From JBAVEL01 sp049587715 (lineage in GTDB: Bacteria; Bacteroidota; Ignavibacteria; UBA10030; UBA6906), in assembly GCA_049587715.1 (NCBI GenBank), contig JBAVEL010000169.1:1-30779 (forward strand): 30,779 bases of DNA. The letters are read 5' to 3'. Below are positions 1 to 7,530 of this stretch, in pieces (positions within the stretch are counted from its first letter, which is position 1; each line of letters opens with the position of its first letter). The notes beneath the pieces are model-generated. The model saw nothing but the letters and a program-made list of their open reading frames with translations, had not been told where the DNA came from and searched no databases. The translations under genes and the position numbers were made by a program.

Positions 1-1
1 C

Positions 2-583
2 CTCCGGCTCGGGCCCGAACAGGTGGTGGGAGTGGATGTGGCACCCCGGATGCTCCGCGTGGCGGCTGCGAAAATCCGCCGGAGGGGGGCGGGCGCCGTC
101 ATCCGGCTCCGCAGGGCCCCCGCGGAATCCCTCCCTTTCCCCGGGGAATCATTCGACGCGGTCACCTCGGCATTCGGGGTGCGGAATTTCAGGGAACCAT
201 CGGGCGGCCTTCGCGAGATGCACCGGGTGCTGCGCCCCGGAGGGGCGGTCCTGGTGCTGGAGTTTTCCCGCCCCCGGGGGCCTCTGTTCGGCCCCCTGTA
301 CCGGTTCTACTTCCGCCGCGTGCTCCCCCTCCTCGGGGGGAGGATCGCGGGGAACAGGGGGGCCTATCGGTACCTTCCCGAAACGGCGATGGGTTTTCCC
401 GAGGGAGAGGATTTTCTCCGACTGCTCGGGGAGGCGGGATTCCGTCGGACAAGCCAGGAGCGGCTCTCTCGTGGCATTGCAACCATCTATCTGGGATGGA
501 AAGACCCCGCCCCCGGCAATGCTCCTGGGGAAGAGCCTGCCGGGGGCGGGACTTCGGCCTCTCAGTTGTTGACGATAATCTGA
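2..583 (+). CDS. ubiE: Demethylmenaquinone/ubiquinone C-methyltransferase (UbiE/MenG), 5'-truncated by window edge
   Basis: SAM-dependent methyltransferase that methylates the quinone ring late in menaquinone (or ubiquinone) synthesis. The reading frame is open from base 2, so the N-terminus with the first SAM-binding loop lies outside the window. Visible family signatures are GVDVAPRML, FDAVTSAFGVRNF, an EMHRVLRPGGAVLVLEFS stretch, AYRYLPETAMGFP and the C-terminal GIATIYLGWK. Family members normally stop right after GWK or GYK. Here the frame runs on for about 26 more residues, rich in Gly, Pro and Ala, across a strong hairpin at 506-550, and ends at the TGA at 581-583. That tail is probably non-functional read-through. 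The gene overlaps the convergent lipoprotein gene by 22 bp. A UbiD-family decarboxylase 5 kb away also fits a quinone pathway. Recognition is secure; menaquinone rather than ubiquinone is inferred from the likely phylum. Confidence 0.9.
   Translation, partial: LRLGPEQVVGVDVAPRMLRVAAAKIRRRGAGAVIRLRRAPAESLPFPGESFDAVTSAFGVRNFREPSGGLREMHRVLRPGGAVLVLEFSRPRGPLFGPLYRFYFRRVLPLLGGRIAGNRGAYRYLPETAMGFPEGEDFLRLLGEAGFRRTSQERLSRGIATIYLGWKDPAPGNAPGEEPAGGGTSASQLLTII
506..550. terminator. Strong nested GC hairpin between convergent genes, probable bidirectional terminator
   Basis: A perfect 13-bp inverted repeat (CCCGCCCCCGGCA at 506-518 with TGCCGGGGGCGGG at 538-550) encloses a second 4-bp stem (GCTC 521-524, GAGC 533-536). 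It lies inside the extra 3' tail of ubiE and 11 bases past the stop codon of the minus-strand lipoprotein gene. On the minus strand it is followed by GTCTTTCC, a weak U-rich run; on the plus strand there is no U-tract. Position and strength favour a terminator serving both convergent genes. Confidence 0.65.
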
Positions 584-1254
584 GCCCCGAGGGCCTGGGG
601 CCCCACGCCTCCGACGAACCCCCGCGCCCATACGGTATAGATCTTCCCGGGGGCCAGGGCCACGCCATTCAGTGCAAGCACCGGGGTGGCACTCCCCGCA
701 AGCCGCACCTCCAGGTCATAGGTTCCCGCATCCACGGGGGTGAAGGCGGAGTACTCCAGGAACCCCTGCCCGGCGAAGAGCACCGGCCCGCCCGTCACCG
801 CCACATCCACCGTGTCTGCATTGGGACTCAGGTGCACGAACCTCACGTGCGCCTTCCCCGCTGCGGGTGCGGCAAGGTTGTCCGCAAGCAGGAGCGTCTT
901 GAGCTGTGCCACTGAATCCGCGGCAAACACCGTGGAGACCGAACCCGCGGCCACCGGGAGTGTCTGGTTCAGAACGGTGACCGTGTCACCCCCCACCTTC
1001 ACCTTTACATTCCTCGTCCCGGCTGGCACGGTCAGATAGGCCGTGGCATTCGGGAACGAAAGAGGCGTCTGGTTGACCTTCACGTCGTCCACGTAGAGAT
1101 CCACGGGAGGCGCATCGGGGGAGGCATGCACCACCATCACCCGCGCGGTCTGCGGAGCGGGGGGCGTTGTTGTCTCATCCTCGCTGCATCCCGCCAGGGT
1201 GAGAAACGCACCCCCTGCGACAAACCAGGCGGAGAGATTAAGGAACTTCTTCAT
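562..1254 (-). CDS. DUF4397-domain lipoprotein
   Basis: A predicted exported lipoprotein of 230 residues. The start is set at 1254 because AGGAG lies 8 nt upstream and the protein then opens with a clean type II signal peptide, MKKFLNLSAWF..., with lipobox LAGC (Cys23). The mature part starts with an acidic and Thr/Pro linker and carries two beta-rich DUF4397 repeats: one beginning ARVMVVHASPDAPPVDLYVD and a second beginning AHVRFVHLSPNADTVDVAV. The V-H-x-SPDA-x-VD motif is the hallmark of DUF4397. The function of this domain is unknown; it is usual in secreted or surface proteins. The next gene upstream on the same strand is a larger DUF4397 protein with a type IX sorting domain, so the two probably share a cell-surface role. 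A hairpin at 1304-1333 separates them. Family call firm, role unknown. Confidence 0.85.
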   Translation of the reverse strand: MKKFLNLSAWFVAGGAFLTLAGCSEDETTTPPAPQTARVMVVHASPDAPPVDLYVDDVKVNQTPLSFPNATAYLTVPAGTRNVKVKVGGDTVTVLNQTLPVAAGSVSTVFAADSVAQLKTLLLADNLAAPAAGKAHVRFVHLSPNADTVDVAVTGGPVLFAGQGFLEYSAFTPVDAGTYDLEVRLAGSATPVLALNGVALAPGKIYTVWARGFVGGVGPQALGAQIIVNN

Positions 1255-1303
1255 CTTGTGTTCTCCTTTCGTGTGTGGCACCCCCCGTAAGGGGGCCGGA
1301 TGA

Positions 1304-1333
1304 GGAAGCCCCGTCCCTGCGGACGGGGCTTCC
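1304..1333 (-). terminator. 13-bp perfect hairpin between the two DUF4397 genes
   Basis: GGAAGCCCCGTCC (1304-1316) and GGACGGGGCTTCC (1321-1333) pair perfectly around a 4-nt loop, 15 bases beyond the stop codon of the type IX substrate gene. No U-tract follows on the minus strand. A smaller 5-bp CCCCC/GGGGG hairpin with a 4-nt loop lies at 1282-1295, next to the ribosome-binding site of the downstream lipoprotein gene. It may terminate, attenuate or protect the 3' end of the upstream transcript. Confidence 0.6.
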
Positions 1334-1348
1334 CGGTATGATGCCCCC

Positions 1349-3121
1349 TCAGCGGAGGAGGGTCAGTTTTTTCATGTCTGTAAATGATCCCGCCTGGAGC
1401 CGGTAGAAGTAGACTCCCGAGGGCAGCTCCGAGGCCTCGAATGCAACATCGTACGTCCCTGCCTCCTGCACTCCGTTCACCAGCTCCGCCACCTGCTGTC
1501 CCAGGGCATTATAGACCCGCAGGCTGACGTTCCCCCCCTCAGGCATCGAGTACCGGATCGTGGTGGTGGGGTTGAACGGATTCGGGTAGTTCTGGGCAAG
1601 CCCGTAGGAAAGGGGCGTCCCGGCCGATTCCGCCTGCCGTCCCGCGACGGGAGGCACCTCCCCCTCCGCCGGCACCACAGGCGGGAGGGCCGCCACCGTC
1701 CCGTTGGGGAGAGCGGCGTAGAGGCCGAAGGCCGGACCGTTCTGGTTCACCGCCGGATTCAGAAAGCCCGAGGCAAACACGACGGCCGCCCCTCCCGCCA
1801 GTCCCCGCAGGTCCGCCCGGAAGGACGCCACAACGGTGGGAGAGTTCCCGGGAGTCACTTGCAGAACGTAGTTGAGAGCGGGGACACTCCGGTAGGGGGA
1901 GAACTTCCCGTAGGAGATGTCGTTCATCAGGGGGATGAACCGGATGCCCTGCACGCGGACATCCACCGTGGGGGCATCGGTGGCCCCGTGCAGCGCCACC
2001 AGATCCACGAATCCGTGAAGGATTCCCTTCTCGCGGATCCGGTCCCGGACGAACAGAGTGAAACCGGTCTCCCTGCCGTCTGGATTGGGGGCGAACACCC
2101 CAGGGGTCAACACGCCGTTTGCCACGGCCACATACGAACGTCCCGCCGTGAACGTCACGGTGAAGTTCTTCAGCGTGTCGGCCGGGCCCGCACTCGTGCC
2201 GGGAGCCACCCCGATCTGGACCGGGACCCCCGCCGGCACGTCCACAAACGGGGTTGCCGTGCGGAATGCAAAGTCATTCAGCAGCAGGGCTCCGTTCACA
2301 TAGACATCCACGGACGCCGCAGCCGGATCAGCCGCATTGTGAATCACCTGGAGCCGGGCAGTGCCGATGCGGGGAAGTTCCACCACATCCCCCGAGGGAA
2401 GCGCGGCAAACAGTCCGAAGGAAGCTCCGCCCTGGTTGGCGCCGGGGTTCAGGAATCCGGAGGCGAACACGGTGGCCGCGCCGCCCCCGAGACCGTTCAG
2501 ATCGGCCGTGAAGGATGCCGCGGGCTCGCCGGTCTGGGAACTCACCACATCCAGAGTGTACGCGCGGGGCGCGACCGTACGCCATTGCGAGAAGCTCCCG
2601 TACACCAGATTGTTGAACAGGGGAAGGAGCATCCCCCGCGCCCGCACATCCACCTTCGGGGCGTCGGTTGCCCCGTGGAATGCACGGAGGTCCACGGAAC
2701 GCCTCGAGATGCCCGACTCACGGGCGCCGTCGGAGGCAAAGACCCCCAGGGAGATGTTCCGGCCGCTCGGGTTGCCTCCGAACCCGGCCGGGTTTATCAC
2801 CCCCGAAGCAACGGCGGTGTATTTTCTTCCCGTCGCGAACCGGACACGGAAGTTCTTCAGGGTGTCTGCCGCCGAGAGACTGCCCTTGGGGGCAATGCCC
2901 ACATTCAGCTCGACTCCGGCGGGGACATCCACAAAGGGAGTGGCGGTCCGGAAGGCAAAGTTGTCCAGGAGAAGCGTCCCCTGGAGATAAACGTCCACCG
3001 AATCCGCCGCGGGATCGGCGGAGTTGTGAATCACCTGGAGCCGGGCCGTGGTCGCCCCCGACACTCCTGCGAAAAGCACAAGGCCTGCTGCAAGGCCCGC
3101 TGCATGTCGCCTGATCTGCAT
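1349..3121 (-). CDS. Secreted DUF4397 repeat protein with C-terminal type IX (FlgD-like) sorting domain
   Basis: A 590-residue predicted secreted protein. Start chosen at 3121: a perfect AGGAGG at 3127-3132 precedes it by 5 nt and it yields a Sec signal peptide (MQIRRHAAGLAAGLVLFAGV). Residues about 25-250 and 254-480 are two copies of a ~229-residue module. Each holds two DUF4397 units, with RLQVIHNSADPAADSVDVY or its twin first and HGATDAPKVDVRARG or its twin second. The last ~87 residues are a FlgD-like beta domain with NYPNPFNPTTTIRY, LRVYNALGQQV and the end PSGVYFYRLQAG...KKLTLLR. This is the classical C-terminal signal for type IX secretion and surface attachment in FCB bacteria. The following gene is a DUF4397 lipoprotein. 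The function of the DUF4397 part is unknown; an adhesive or structural surface role is inference. Confidence 0.85.
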   Translation of the reverse strand: MQIRRHAAGLAAGLVLFAGVSGATTARLQVIHNSADPAADSVDVYLQGTLLLDNFAFRTATPFVDVPAGVELNVGIAPKGSLSAADTLKNFRVRFATGRKYTAVASGVINPAGFGGNPSGRNISLGVFASDGARESGISRRSVDLRAFHGATDAPKVDVRARGMLLPLFNNLVYGSFSQWRTVAPRAYTLDVVSSQTGEPAASFTADLNGLGGGAATVFASGFLNPGANQGGASFGLFAALPSGDVVELPRIGTARLQVIHNAADPAAASVDVYVNGALLLNDFAFRTATPFVDVPAGVPVQIGVAPGTSAGPADTLKNFTVTFTAGRSYVAVANGVLTPGVFAPNPDGRETGFTLFVRDRIREKGILHGFVDLVALHGATDAPTVDVRVQGIRFIPLMNDISYGKFSPYRSVPALNYVLQVTPGNSPTVVASFRADLRGLAGGAAVVFASGFLNPAVNQNGPAFGLYAALPNGTVAALPPVVPAEGEVPPVAGRQAESAGTPLSYGLAQNYPNPFNPTTTIRYSMPEGGNVSLRVYNALGQQVAELVNGVQEAGTYDVAFEASELPSGVYFYRLQAGSFTDMKKLTLLR

Positions 3122-3126
3122 GACTT

Positions 3127-3132
3127 CCTCCT
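3127..3132 (-). promoter_or_regulatory. Ribosome-binding site fixing the start at 3121
   Basis: AGGAGG on the minus strand, 5 nt before the ATG at 3121. It decides the start over an in-frame ATG 78 nt upstream at 3199 that would add a basic, non-signal-like leader. Confidence 0.8.
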
Positions 3133-3313
3133 GTTTTTGACGGGTTACCGGACGGGTTTGCGGTAATGTTCGAAATACACGTTTCCGTCCGTATGGCACT
3201 GTAACAGGCCACCCCTCGGTAAAAGTTCCCTCCCCCGAAAAAAAAGGCGGAACCTATCCATGGGGGACTCCGTTGGAGAGGGGTATCCGGGCGCCATCTC
3301 CTGAAAGGATTCC

Positions 3314-4552
3314 ATGCGGTTTGCGGTGTTTTTTCTGACCATCTCCCTCCTCGTCGGGGCCGCCTTCTTCTATACGGGAAGCCGGCTCCGTGCCCTCGCC
3401 CCGAAAAGAGAGGGGCCCCCGGGAAAACGCGCCGCTCTCAGGGGACTCCTTGCCGCCTGGTATGCTGCCTGCATGGTCCCGTTCGGGCTCTACCTGTTTG
3501 GATTTCAGGGGTCCTGGCTGGACATGCTCCTCTACTGCGGTTTCACCGCCCTCGGGGGATTTTCCCTCACTCTCACATTCGTGCTGGGAAGAGACCTCCT
3601 GCTCGGCGTCCGCTTCCTCGCCAGGCGTCTCGGCATCCTCCCGGCGGGAAGACGGGCGCCTCCCCCCGCTTGGCCCTCTTCTCCCCAGAGCCCCCCGAGG
3701 CGGCGCTTCCTTGCCGGGGGATCCAACGCCCTCATCCTGGGGGGAGCCGCCATCCTGACGGGCTACGGCAGCTTCGAAGCCCGGCGGAGACCCGAGGTGG
3801 TGCGCCTGGAGATACCCATCCCGGGTCTGGCCCCGTCTCTCGACGGATTCCGCATCGCGCAGTTCTCCGATCTGCACGTGGGACCCACCATCAAGAGATC
3901 CCATGTGGAGGAGGTGGTCGGCAGGGTGAACCGTCTGGAAGCCGACTGCGTGGTGTTCACAGGAGATCTCGTGGACGGATCCGTCTCATGGCTCCGGGAG
4001 GATACGGCACCCCTGGGAGATCTCCGCGCGAGGGCAGGGCTCTTCTTCGTCACGGGGAACCACGACTACTACTCGGGGGTGGAGGAGTGGGTGGCGGAGG
4101 CGGAGCGGCTGGGGTTCACCGTGCTCCTGAACAGCCATCAGGTCATACGGCGGGGGGATGCAGGCATCGTGATGGCGGGGATCACAGACTGGTCGGGGGG
4201 GGATTTCCACCCCCTGCATGTCTCCGATCCCGAGGGGGCCTTCCGGGGAGCCCCCGAGGGAATGCCGCGCATACTCCTTGCACACCAGCCCCGGAGCGTT
4301 GTGCCTGCCGCCCGGGCGGGTTTCGACCTCATGCTCGCGGGGCACACACACGGAGGCCAGTTCTTCCCCTGGAATTTCCTTGCCTCACTCAGCCAGCCGT
4401 ATGTCCGCGGCCTTCACCGGCACGGAGAGGGTTGGGTGTATGTGAACAGGGGAACGGGGTACTGGGGTCCTCCCCTCCGCATCGGGGTCCCTCCCGAGAT
4501 CACGCTCATCACCCTCCGCCGGGCCGCCGGGCGGAGCCCCCTCAGCACCTGA
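3314..4552 (+). CDS. Membrane-anchored metallophosphoesterase (YkuE/YaeI-like)
   Basis: A 412-residue protein with an N-terminal membrane region and a C-terminal calcineurin-like phosphoesterase domain. Hydrophobic segments lie at about residues 3-20, 44-64, 70-92 and 138-151. The catalytic domain follows from about residue 178, with the ordered metal-binding motifs FSDLHVG (D186, H188), GDLVDG (D218), GNHDYY (N249, H250), LLAHQP and GHTHGGQ (about 343-349). This order is the one seen in the YkuE/YaeI/LpxH-like superfamily, which uses a two-metal centre on phosphodiester or phosphomonoester substrates at the membrane. The substrate cannot be read from sequence. The ATG is preceded by AAGGA 5 nt upstream. 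The 3' end overlaps the convergent sua5 by 11 bp. Family secure, substrate unknown. Confidence 0.88.
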   Translation: MRFAVFFLTISLLVGAAFFYTGSRLRALAPKREGPPGKRAALRGLLAAWYAACMVPFGLYLFGFQGSWLDMLLYCGFTALGGFSLTLTFVLGRDLLLGVRFLARRLGILPAGRRAPPPAWPSSPQSPPRRRFLAGGSNALILGGAAILTGYGSFEARRRPEVVRLEIPIPGLAPSLDGFRIAQFSDLHVGPTIKRSHVEEVVGRVNRLEADCVVFTGDLVDGSVSWLREDTAPLGDLRARAGLFFVTGNHDYYSGVEEWVAEAERLGFTVLLNSHQVIRRGDAGIVMAGITDWSGGDFHPLHVSDPEGAFRGAPEGMPRILLAHQPRSVVPAARAGFDLMLAGHTHGGQFFPWNFLASLSQPYVRGLHRHGEGWVYVNRGTGYWGPPLRIGVPPEITLITLRRAAGRSPLST

Positions 4553-5585
4553 TTCTCCTCCCGGCCGCCTTCCGGAGGCGGTTCATGAGCGCGTGTCCCA
4601 GGCGCTCCTCGGGAAAACCCTGACAGAGAATCACCTCCACCCCCCTCCCATCCAGCATGCGGAGACCCGTGAAGAGCCGCCGGGCGGCCCGTTCGGCGCC
4701 GCCCCCTCCCAGAGAAGCCACATCCGCTCCCCTGAACCCCGATGCGGCGGAGCCCTCACAGAGCACCCCGGCGCGGATTCCGCGGCGGAGCAGACCCCGG
4801 CAGGCCGAGCGCATCCCCGCCAGCACCTGCGGCCGGCCCCCCTCGAAGAGGAGCATCGCGGCGCGGGGAGCATAGTGCCGGTACTTCATCCCTGGAGACC
4901 GCGGGCCGAGGCGACTTCCCCGTGGAGACACCACCCGCATCCCCAGGGCCGCCTCCAGTTCCTCCCGTGTGGTTCCACCGGGACGGAGGAGCAAGGGGCG
5001 GCGCCCGCTGATATCCAGCACGGTGGATTCCACACCGATCCGTGAGGCCCCCCCCTCCAGGACGGCGGCAATCTTCCCCCCCAGATCCTCCAGAACGTGC
5101 GATGCCCGCGTGGGGCTGGGTCTCCCCGCAATGTTGGCGGAGGGGGCCGCCACGGGCACGCCGGTTTCCTTCAGCAGGGCGCGGGCCACGGCGTGGTCGG
5201 GCATCCGGATGGCCACCGTGGGAAGCCCCGCAGTCACCACGTCGGGAACCGCGCGGGACTTGCGCAGAACCAGCGTGAGAGGTCCCGGCCAGAACCGCTC
5301 GGAGAGCACCCAGAACATCACGGGGATGGTCTCCACCAGACGCCAGATCTGGTCCAGATGCCAGATGTGCACGATGAGGGGATTGTCCCGGGGCCGCCCC
5401 TTCACCCTGAAGAGCCGCTCCAGGGCGCGCCGGTTGAAGACCCCGGCCCCCAGCCCGTAGACCGTCTCGGTGGGAAAGGCCACGAGACACCCCTCCCGCA
5501 GGAGCCGGGCGGCCGTTGCGATGCTCCTCCCCCGGTTCCTGCCTCCGGTCGGGAGAACACGCGTCGCTATGGCTCGTCCTCTCAC
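4542..5585 (-). CDS. sua5: L-threonylcarbamoyladenylate synthase (Sua5/YwlC type)
   Basis: Makes threonylcarbamoyl-AMP from Thr, bicarbonate and ATP, the first step of the universal t6A modification of ANN-decoding tRNAs; cytosolic. The N-terminal YrdC-like domain shows CLVAFPTETVYGLGA, KGRPRDNPLIVHI, the SANIAGRPSPT loop and GVESTVLDI. The linker SPGMKYRHYAP and a ~130-residue C-terminal domain mark the longer Sua5 form rather than short YrdC/TsaC. I place the start at the GTG at 5585, because GGAAAGGG lies 7 nt upstream and the 347-residue product matches the family. An ATG at 5702 stays in frame but would add a non-conserved 39-residue leader and overlap the upstream ubiD-like gene. It probably shares the guaA transcript. 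Confidence 0.93.
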   Translation of the reverse strand: MRGRAIATRVLPTGGRNRGRSIATAARLLREGCLVAFPTETVYGLGAGVFNRRALERLFRVKGRPRDNPLIVHIWHLDQIWRLVETIPVMFWVLSERFWPGPLTLVLRKSRAVPDVVTAGLPTVAIRMPDHAVARALLKETGVPVAAPSANIAGRPSPTRASHVLEDLGGKIAAVLEGGASRIGVESTVLDISGRRPLLLRPGGTTREELEAALGMRVVSPRGSRLGPRSPGMKYRHYAPRAAMLLFEGGRPQVLAGMRSACRGLLRRGIRAGVLCEGSAASGFRGADVASLGGGGAERAARRLFTGLRMLDGRGVEVILCQGFPEERLGHALMNRLRKAAGRRIRC

Positions 5586-5592
5586 CAGCCGG

Positions 5593-5600
5593 CCCTTTCC
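5593..5600 (-). promoter_or_regulatory. Ribosome-binding site supporting the GTG start of sua5
   Basis: GGAAAGGG on the minus strand, 7 nt before the GTG at 5585. The same octamer precedes the proposed CTG start of the DNA methyltransferase at 9812. Confidence 0.6.
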
Positions 5601-5664
5601 GCATGCGCCGCCGGGGCGCGCCTCTCCCGGATCTCCCCTGGGGGAGGTGTCGCAGGAGACCGCA

Positions 5665-7455
5665 TCATGCGCTTCCCTTCCAGTAGTCCCCCCAGCGGTC
5701 ATCCACTTTCTTCCGCACCTCCTCGCCCATCCGGAGCGGAGCCGGGAGGCCCGGCTTCCAGGTGGCGTCTATTCCCATGATGCCCCGCACCACGGGCGCA
5801 GGCCCCTGGAGGCGCTGCTCCGTGAACACCAGATCCCGGGCGCAGTCAAACCTGGTGAAGATTCCCCAGAGGTACGACTCGCTGTCGGAGAGATCCACAT
5901 CCTCGCTCACGGCGGCCGCAATTTTCACTCCCGGGAGCTCCGTGTGCCGCACCAGCCGCTCCACCACCCCCATACCCCCCCCGTTCACCTTCACCAGGAG
6001 GAGGGTGTCGTGCACGAGAGCAATCTCCATGATCCGCGGATCCAGGGCCCGGAGGTTCCGCACCTGCTCCTCCCGCCGCTTCCGGTCCACCGCGGGCCTC
6101 TCCTCCCCGGCCCCGCTCCGCTTCACCGTTGCATCCAGGATCATCCGGCTTCCCGTGTCCATCAGCCCGATCCTGCCCTCCCCCGCATCCGGCGGAAGGC
6201 CCGCCGTGAGGTGAAAATCGCGCGAGGCCTCGAAATGGTCCCGGATGTTCTTCATCACCTCGTCTATGTTCCGCACGTTCACGCCGCGGGAGACCAGAAC
6301 CAGGCATCTGGTCAGGGAGAGACCCCTCATCCCCAGGAGGCCGCAGGCGGCCTTCAGGGCATCACCGGCATGGCGCTCCTCCACGGCGGCCACAACCAGA
6401 TTCCGGAACCCCGTCTCGGAGTACGCCCACAGGTCCGACACCTCCGTGTGCACGAGACGCACCAGCGGACCCAGCATCATCTGCACCGCCTCCCCCAGCC
6501 ACTTCTCCTCCATGGGAGGGAGCCCTGCCACCCTCCCCGGACAGACGGGCCGGTGCCGGCGCGTGACGGCCTTGAGGCGGAAGACCGGGGCCTCGGAGGC
6601 CGCACCGGTGCGCCCGGACCCGTCGGCGAAGGGTCCCTCCATCCGCCTTTCACCCGGAGAGAGGGTCCCTTCCAGGATGAACTCCGCCTCTGCGGGGACC
6701 GCCAGGGGGATGCTGGATCCGCGCACAAACGGGAATCCCCTCCCGCGCAGATACCCCGCAAAGAGAACCTGGTCCACGCTGTCCGGAAGGGGTGATGCGG
6801 CGGCAAACAGCAGTGCGGGATGCGCTCCAAGGACAGCGGCAACGGGAAGCTCCAAACGGTCCGTCTCGGCCCGCGCATGGTGGAGCACGCAGGGGGCCTG
6901 CACCTGCCAGCGTATTCCCGTCGTCCGGCCGTCGAAGACCTGCATCCTGCACATGCCCGTGCCCCGCCGCCCCGTCCGGGGGTCCTCCGTGACCGCCTGG
7001 GAAAAAGGAAGGGACCTCCCGCAGTCGGAGGGCCAGCAGGTCAGCAGAGGGAGGTCGAACAACTCGGGGGACTCGATCACCTCCTGGGAGGACGCCTTGT
7101 GCACGCGGCGGGGGGCCGCCCGGACCAGGCGCCACAATACCGACCGGTGGCCCGTCAGGGCGGATGCCCGCGGCGGAAGAAGGTCTTCCGCGAAGCGGAC
7201 CAGTTCCTCCCCCACCTCCTCGGGGTGCCTCCCCAGGGCGAGCTCGCAGCGGAATCCCCCCGCAAGCGTATTGACCACCAGAGGATACCGGGCCCCCTTC
7301 ACACGCTCGAACCAGAGCGCCGGCTTCTTCTCCCGGATTGCCCGCCGCGCCACCTCGGTGACCTCCAGATACGGATCCACCTCGAAGGGAACCCGGCGGA
7401 GCTCACCCACGCTTTCCAGGAACCGTGCGAAGTCGCCCAGGGTACGGATGTGCAT
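5665..7455 (-). CDS. UbiD-family decarboxylase, likely menaquinone biosynthesis decarboxylase
   Basis: A prenylated-FMN-dependent (de)carboxylase of 596 residues. UbiD hallmarks are MHIRTLGDFARFLES at the start, SSIPLAVPAEAEFILEG, EGPFADGSG with the conserved acidic residues, APVFRLKAVTRRHRPV, GRVAGLPPMEE, VNVRNIDEVMKNI and the terminal LDATVK segment. Length near 600 and the extended C-terminus resemble decarboxylases assigned to the futalosine menaquinone route rather than the ~490-residue ubiquinone UbiD; this assignment is inference. Start taken at the ATG at 7455, where homology begins; earlier in-frame ATGs at 7473 and 7485 are possible and no strong ribosome-binding site separates them. 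It lies 75 bp after guaA and 79 bp before sua5. No UbiX-type flavin prenyltransferase, which would make the cofactor, is in the window. Confidence 0.85.
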   Translation of the reverse strand: MHIRTLGDFARFLESVGELRRVPFEVDPYLEVTEVARRAIREKKPALWFERVKGARYPLVVNTLAGGFRCELALGRHPEEVGEELVRFAEDLLPPRASALTGHRSVLWRLVRAAPRRVHKASSQEVIESPELFDLPLLTCWPSDCGRSLPFSQAVTEDPRTGRRGTGMCRMQVFDGRTTGIRWQVQAPCVLHHARAETDRLELPVAAVLGAHPALLFAAASPLPDSVDQVLFAGYLRGRGFPFVRGSSIPLAVPAEAEFILEGTLSPGERRMEGPFADGSGRTGAASEAPVFRLKAVTRRHRPVCPGRVAGLPPMEEKWLGEAVQMMLGPLVRLVHTEVSDLWAYSETGFRNLVVAAVEERHAGDALKAACGLLGMRGLSLTRCLVLVSRGVNVRNIDEVMKNIRDHFEASRDFHLTAGLPPDAGEGRIGLMDTGSRMILDATVKRSGAGEERPAVDRKRREEQVRNLRALDPRIMEIALVHDTLLLVKVNGGGMGVVERLVRHTELPGVKIAAAVSEDVDLSDSESYLWGIFTRFDCARDLVFTEQRLQGPAPVVRGIMGIDATWKPGLPAPLRMGEEVRKKVDDRWGDYWKGSA

Positions 7456-7530
7456 GGCCCTATCCCCGTCCATCCCCCTTCTCATGTCCCCGGCCCCGGA
7501 GGCATGATCCCCTGCGGGTGCCCTCTCGTC

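Noticed and set aside
4565..4581. Small hairpin CCGCCT/AGGCGG after the metallophosphoesterase gene
   Set aside because: Only 6 bp, inside the sua5 coding region and without a U-tract, so not called as a terminator.
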